This document shows positions 61,070 through 64,000 of a DNA stretch of 64,000 nt, in pieces (positions within the stretch are counted from its first letter, which is position 1; each line of letters opens with the position of its first letter). Source of the DNA: Kocuria tytonis (GTDB lineage Bacteria; Actinomycetota; Actinomycetes; Actinomycetales; Micrococcaceae); contig NZ_PNJG02000002.1 of the NCBI RefSeq assembly GCF_003226895.2, forward strand, positions 1-64,000, given 5' to 3'. A program made the position numbers and the translations under genes. The notes under the pieces are model-generated. The model was not told the DNA's origin. It ran no database searches and saw nothing but the letters and a program-made list of their open reading frames with translations.

Positions 61070-62377
61070 GTGACCTCCCTCCGCACGGTGGCGGGCAGCA
61101 GGGCCCGCTCCTACCGCAGGGTCAGCACCCAGCTGCGGTGGAAGCGGTTCTTCGCCACCACCGCGCCGGGTGAGCTGGGCGTCTACACCTACCGTGCCCA
61201 CTGGCTCGCCATGATCGGCTTCGGCGTGTTCGGGGTGACCCACATGATCGAGGTGCTGCCCATCTTCACCCAGCAGCAGTCCTCGCTGCACGGCTGGTAC
61301 TCGCTCTTCCTGATGGCGCTCGGGGTACTGACCGGGTGCACGCTCTACTACGGGCTGCGGCACTCCGTGCGGCCCTGGGTGTTCTTCGCCTTCACCACGG
61401 TGGTGGGCGCCGCCATCCTGGCCCTGCCCGCGGCGTGGACGGGGGGATCGCTGCCCCAGAATCCGTGGATCTCCGGATTCATCATCCTCGCGGTGGCAGC
61501 GGCCGCCGTGCTGTGGAGTCCCGCGGTGGCCGTCCTGTACATGGCCTCGATCGAGGTGGTCTACGCCGTGGTGGCCAGCCAGGTGATCACCACGGCGCCC
61601 CGGGCGGAATCGTGGGTGGCCGCGGGCCTGTCCCGCGTCGTGTTCAGTCTGATGCTCGTCATGATCCTCACGGTGGGCAAACGCGGCGTGAAGCGCATGG
61701 ACCTCAACTACGCCGAGGCACTGTCCGAGACACTCGCCATGCGCCGCAGCCGCTCCGAGACCGAGGACCAGGAACGGATCGACCGGCTGATCCACGACAA
61801 CGTCATGGCGGCGCTGCTGGACGCCTCACGCAGCCAGGGCGTGCTGCACAGGCGGACCCGGCAGCTGGCGGCCCGGGCGCTGGACGTGCTCGCAGAGGAG
61901 TCCAGCCGTTCCACGGCCGCGCACACCGTGATGGTGCACGACCTGATGGACGAGCTCATGGACGCCCTGGCGCCGTGGCGCACCCGCGTCCGGTTCACCA
62001 ACCTCCGCGCCCCCGTCCGCCCGGTGGGGGAACCGCGCGTGTTCGTCCCCGCCTACGTGGCCCACGGACTGACCCAGGCCGTGAGCGAAGCCGTGGCCAA
62101 CAGCGCCCGCCACTCCGGCAGCGAGATCACCATCGTCTCCATGGAGGGGGACGTGTGCCCGCCCAGCCCGATCAACCCCGAGGGCTTCTACCTGCGGTTC
62201 ACCATCCGTGACGACGGCCGGGGCTTCAACTACCACGACGTCCCCAACCGTCGGCTCGGCGTGCGCGTCTCGATCATGGAGAACCTGGACTCGATCGGCG
62301 GGCGCGTAGTGCTCGACACCGCCCCGGGACGCGGCACCACCGTGAGCCTGATCTGGCCCGGGGACGTCCGGGTGTGA
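61070..62377 (+). CDS. Membrane sensor histidine kinase
   Basis: The 435-residue protein has an N-terminal multi-helix membrane part of five or six segments, a short dimerisation region with the candidate phospho-His in DRLIHDNVMAALLDASRS, and an HATPase domain with N-box EAVANSARHS, G1 DDGRGF and G2 GRGTTVSLIWP. It should phosphorylate the regulator encoded 19 bp upstream. GTG 61070 is the likely start. Its stop overlaps the next GTG. Confidence 0.88.
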   Translation: MTSLRTVAGSRARSYRRVSTQLRWKRFFATTAPGELGVYTYRAHWLAMIGFGVFGVTHMIEVLPIFTQQQSSLHGWYSLFLMALGVLTGCTLYYGLRHSVRPWVFFAFTTVVGAAILALPAAWTGGSLPQNPWISGFIILAVAAAAVLWSPAVAVLYMASIEVVYAVVASQVITTAPRAESWVAAGLSRVVFSLMLVMILTVGKRGVKRMDLNYAEALSETLAMRRSRSETEDQERIDRLIHDNVMAALLDASRSQGVLHRRTRQLAARALDVLAEESSRSTAAHTVMVHDLMDELMDALAPWRTRVRFTNLRAPVRPVGEPRVFVPAYVAHGLTQAVSEAVANSARHSGSEITIVSMEGDVCPPSPINPEGFYLRFTIRDDGRGFNYHDVPNRRLGVRVSIMENLDSIGGRVVLDTAPGRGTTVSLIWPGDVRV

Positions 62378-63399
62378 GCGGGGCAGAGCGGGCGGTCTTC
62401 GCCCACCGTTTCATGGGGCTCTTCGTCCTCGCGGCCTTCGCGGCACCCTTCTTCGAAGCTCCGGAGTACCTCGACGCAACGGAGCGCACCCGTGAGATGG
62501 CGGTCTCCATGACCGCCTACGTTCTTGCCGGGCTGATCGTGGCGCTCCCCCGGTGGGACGGCCGCCGCTTCCCCGCGGTCCCCACAGCCCTGGTCACCGT
62601 GCTGTTCCTGGTGGCGGCGCAGCAGGGGTACGCGACAACCCCGCCCACCCCGGACGCCGGGCAGTCGCCCTGGTTCCACCTGGGTTTCATCGCAATGCTG
62701 TTCGCCCTGGGGATGCGGCGCCGCCCGGGCTGGGCCTTCGCCGTCTGGCTGGGAGTGACCGCGCTCTCGGTCCTGCGGTGGCCGGTGGTCAACGGCACGA
62801 TCATTCCCGTGGAGACATATCACGTGGTCGGCGTGGCCGTGATGATCACTACCTGGATGGTCGAGCGGCAGTACGACTTCTTCCTCCGCCGCAGTGAGGA
62901 AACCCAGCGGATCCTCGACAACGCCCGCGCCCGAGACGAGGCGGAGAAGGACATGCGGCACGCGTCGAGCCGCCGGGTGGACGAGGTCCGGCGGCTCGCG
63001 GGCGGGCTGCTCGAGCAGATCGCCCACGACTCCGCCGAGGTCACCGACTACGACGTGCAGCAGTTCCGGCTCACGGAGGCCCAGCTGCGGGACAGCATCC
63101 GCGGCCGTTCCATCGCCACGCCCCACGTCCTGGAACTCACCCGGGCCGCGCGCGCCCGCGGTGTGGCCGTGGACATCCTCGACGAGCGCGGCAGCACCCC
63201 CTCCCCCGAGGTGCTGCAGTCCACCGCGCAGCAGCTGGCCGAGATCCTCTCCGGGGTGCAGTCGGGGGTGGTCACGGTGCGCGCGCTGCCCCCGGGGGAT
63301 CCCGCGGCGGTGTTCATCGTGTACGACTCGCAGAACCCGGACGACGACCCCGTGGCCGTGGAGATCGCGGACGTCACGGGGGTCGCCTCCGTCTTCTGA
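62374..63399 (+). CDS. Sensor-like membrane protein without ATPase domain
   Basis: The 341-residue protein has about six N-terminal helices, a helical linker (RRSEETQRILDNARARDEAE, then EVRRLAGGLLEQIAHDSAEV) and a C-terminal domain that resembles degenerate kinase sequence (IRGRSIATPHVLELTRAARARG). It lacks the N, G1 and G2 boxes. It is probably a kinase-related partner that modulates the preceding kinase, to which it is coupled by a four-base overlap (GTGA). Confidence 0.72.
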   Translation: MSGAERAVFAHRFMGLFVLAAFAAPFFEAPEYLDATERTREMAVSMTAYVLAGLIVALPRWDGRRFPAVPTALVTVLFLVAAQQGYATTPPTPDAGQSPWFHLGFIAMLFALGMRRRPGWAFAVWLGVTALSVLRWPVVNGTIIPVETYHVVGVAVMITTWMVERQYDFFLRRSEETQRILDNARARDEAEKDMRHASSRRVDEVRRLAGGLLEQIAHDSAEVTDYDVQQFRLTEAQLRDSIRGRSIATPHVLELTRAARARGVAVDILDERGSTPSPEVLQSTAQQLAEILSGVQSGVVTVRALPPGDPAAVFIVYDSQNPDDDPVAVEIADVTGVASVF

Positions 63400-63628
63400 G
63401 GTGGCTGCGCCCGCACCGGGGCCCGGAGCGCTCCCCCGCGCGTGCCCGAGACTGCTCGTCGAAGCGCAACGCGAGCGCGGCGGCACCGGCGCTTCCCGCG
63501 CGTGCTCATGAGTGCACGACGACCTCCCACCGCGGCGAGCGAACTGCACAGCTCACGCCGAACGACAGGGGCCGTGGATCTCGTCCCCGGGTGCGCACGG
63601 TGGCCGTTCCCCCGAGGTGCGACCGTTC

Positions 63629-63634
63629 TAGCGT
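63629..63634 (+). promoter_or_regulatory. -10 box of the tag-like gene (leaderless)
   Basis: TAGCGT ends 6 nt before the ATG at 63641. The preceding 240 bp show no other gene. Confidence 0.45.
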
Positions 63635-63640
63635 GCCCGT

Positions 63641-64000
63641 ATGACGACGACCCCACCCGTGCGCGACGCCGCGCCGCCGACCGCTGCCGAGCAACCCGTC
63701 CCCGAAGCGCAGAGGACCACCCCGCGCGACGCCTTCCGCGCCGTCCACTGCGGTGACGGACTCGTCAGGTGTCCCTGGGCCCTCGGCTCGGCAGGCGCCC
63801 TGGCGGATCACGACACGGACTGGGGGACACCTCCCGCCGACGCCCACGAGCACTTCGCGGCCCTCACGCTGGAACTCGTGGACTCGGGACTGGCGCGGTG
63901 GTCCCAGTCCGCCCGCCACGGATCCTGGTACCTCCACATGGCCGAGCTGCGCCCGGAACGGCTGGCCCTGTTCGACGACGACGACGTCGAGGACCTGCTG
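63641..64000 (+). CDS. tag: DNA-3-methyladenine glycosylase I-like protein (partial, 5' end)
   Basis: The first 120 codons are present and the rest lies beyond the window. After a Pro/Ala-rich leader the sequence reads GLVRCPWALGS, DHDTDWGTPPADAHEHFAAL and LFDDDDVEDLL, matching the order of Tag motifs (RCPW, YHDxEWGxPxxDD, FDxxDVxxLL). Several positions differ, for example GLARWS for the usual GLSW, so it may be a divergent relative. Tag removes 3-methyladenine from alkylated DNA. Confidence 0.72.
   Translation, partial: MTTTPPVRDAAPPTAAEQPVPEAQRTTPRDAFRAVHCGDGLVRCPWALGSAGALADHDTDWGTPPADAHEHFAALTLELVDSGLARWSQSARHGSWYLHMAELRPERLALFDDDDVEDLL

Overview
The window is high-GC actinobacterial DNA. 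The gene content points to Micrococcaceae, and Kocuria is my best guess. Supporting signs are an HspR-controlled dnaK-grpE-dnaJ-hspR operon, a fused MrpA/B antiporter subunit, a fused CopD-CtaG protein, a mycobacterial-type Dcd, many GTG starts, GTGA/ATGA gene overlaps and TANNNT -10 boxes. The genus call is inference only. No phage, IS element, CRISPR array or rRNA was seen. This looks like ordinary chromosome with a few unusual non-coding elements.

Layout. 1-9.8 kb: a decayed SDR fragment, a DJ-1/PfpI protein, a DoxX protein, two AGCS alanine/glycine:cation symporters flanking an APC amino-acid permease, a hexose-6-phosphate mutarotase, a Bcr/CflA-type exporter and trmB. 9.9-14.2 kb: the heat-shock operon on the minus strand, with a sigma-70-type promoter covered by three HAIR-like HspR sites. 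14.2-19.5 kb: a BCCT osmolyte transporter that appears to start at CTG, a TetR regulator, and a coupled trio (LMW protein-tyrosine phosphatase, P-loop kinase-like protein, PabC-like lyase). 19.5-22.8 kb: a TPP-riboswitch-controlled ykoE-ykoD-ykoC ECF transporter for thiamine or its HMP precursor. 22.9-29.8 kb: a DUF4235 protein and a complete Mrp cation/proton antiporter operon (A/B fusion, C, D, E, F, G).

30-38.4 kb: a UMF1-type MFS transporter, dcd, tRNA-Gly(CCC), panD, an AEC transporter, and a four-gene carbohydrate ABC transporter with a palindrome just upstream of its promoter. 38.5-48.6 kb: a PH-domain membrane protein, an unknown membrane-anchored protein, a thioredoxin/NHL protein and a copper-handling cluster (CopD-CtaG fusion, Tat-exported DyP peroxidase, PCuAC lipoprotein with a His/Met-rich tail, CopC, small membrane protein). 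48.8-52.7 kb: HU, cysteine-poor S14/L33/L28, and malQ. 52.7-60.3 kb: a HAD phosphatase, an HpcH/HpaI lyase, MarR and LysR regulators, a FadD-type ligase and two hypothetical membrane proteins. 60.3-63.4 kb: a LuxR-type response regulator, a histidine kinase and a third sensor-like protein with no ATPase domain. The window ends inside a tag-like DNA glycosylase gene.

The most interesting element lies at about 56.2-56.4 kb, between the convergent marR and lysR genes. It is a free-standing run of hairpins and repeats. On the minus strand it shows UCCCCC-type loops four times, has a plausible promoter and ends in a stem followed by four T's. This fits a C-rich-loop small RNA of the kind known as 6C RNA in actinobacteria, but with more loops. 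A second theme is leaderless transcription: nine genes have a TANNNT hexamer 6-8 nt upstream of their start codon and no usable Shine-Dalgarno sequence.
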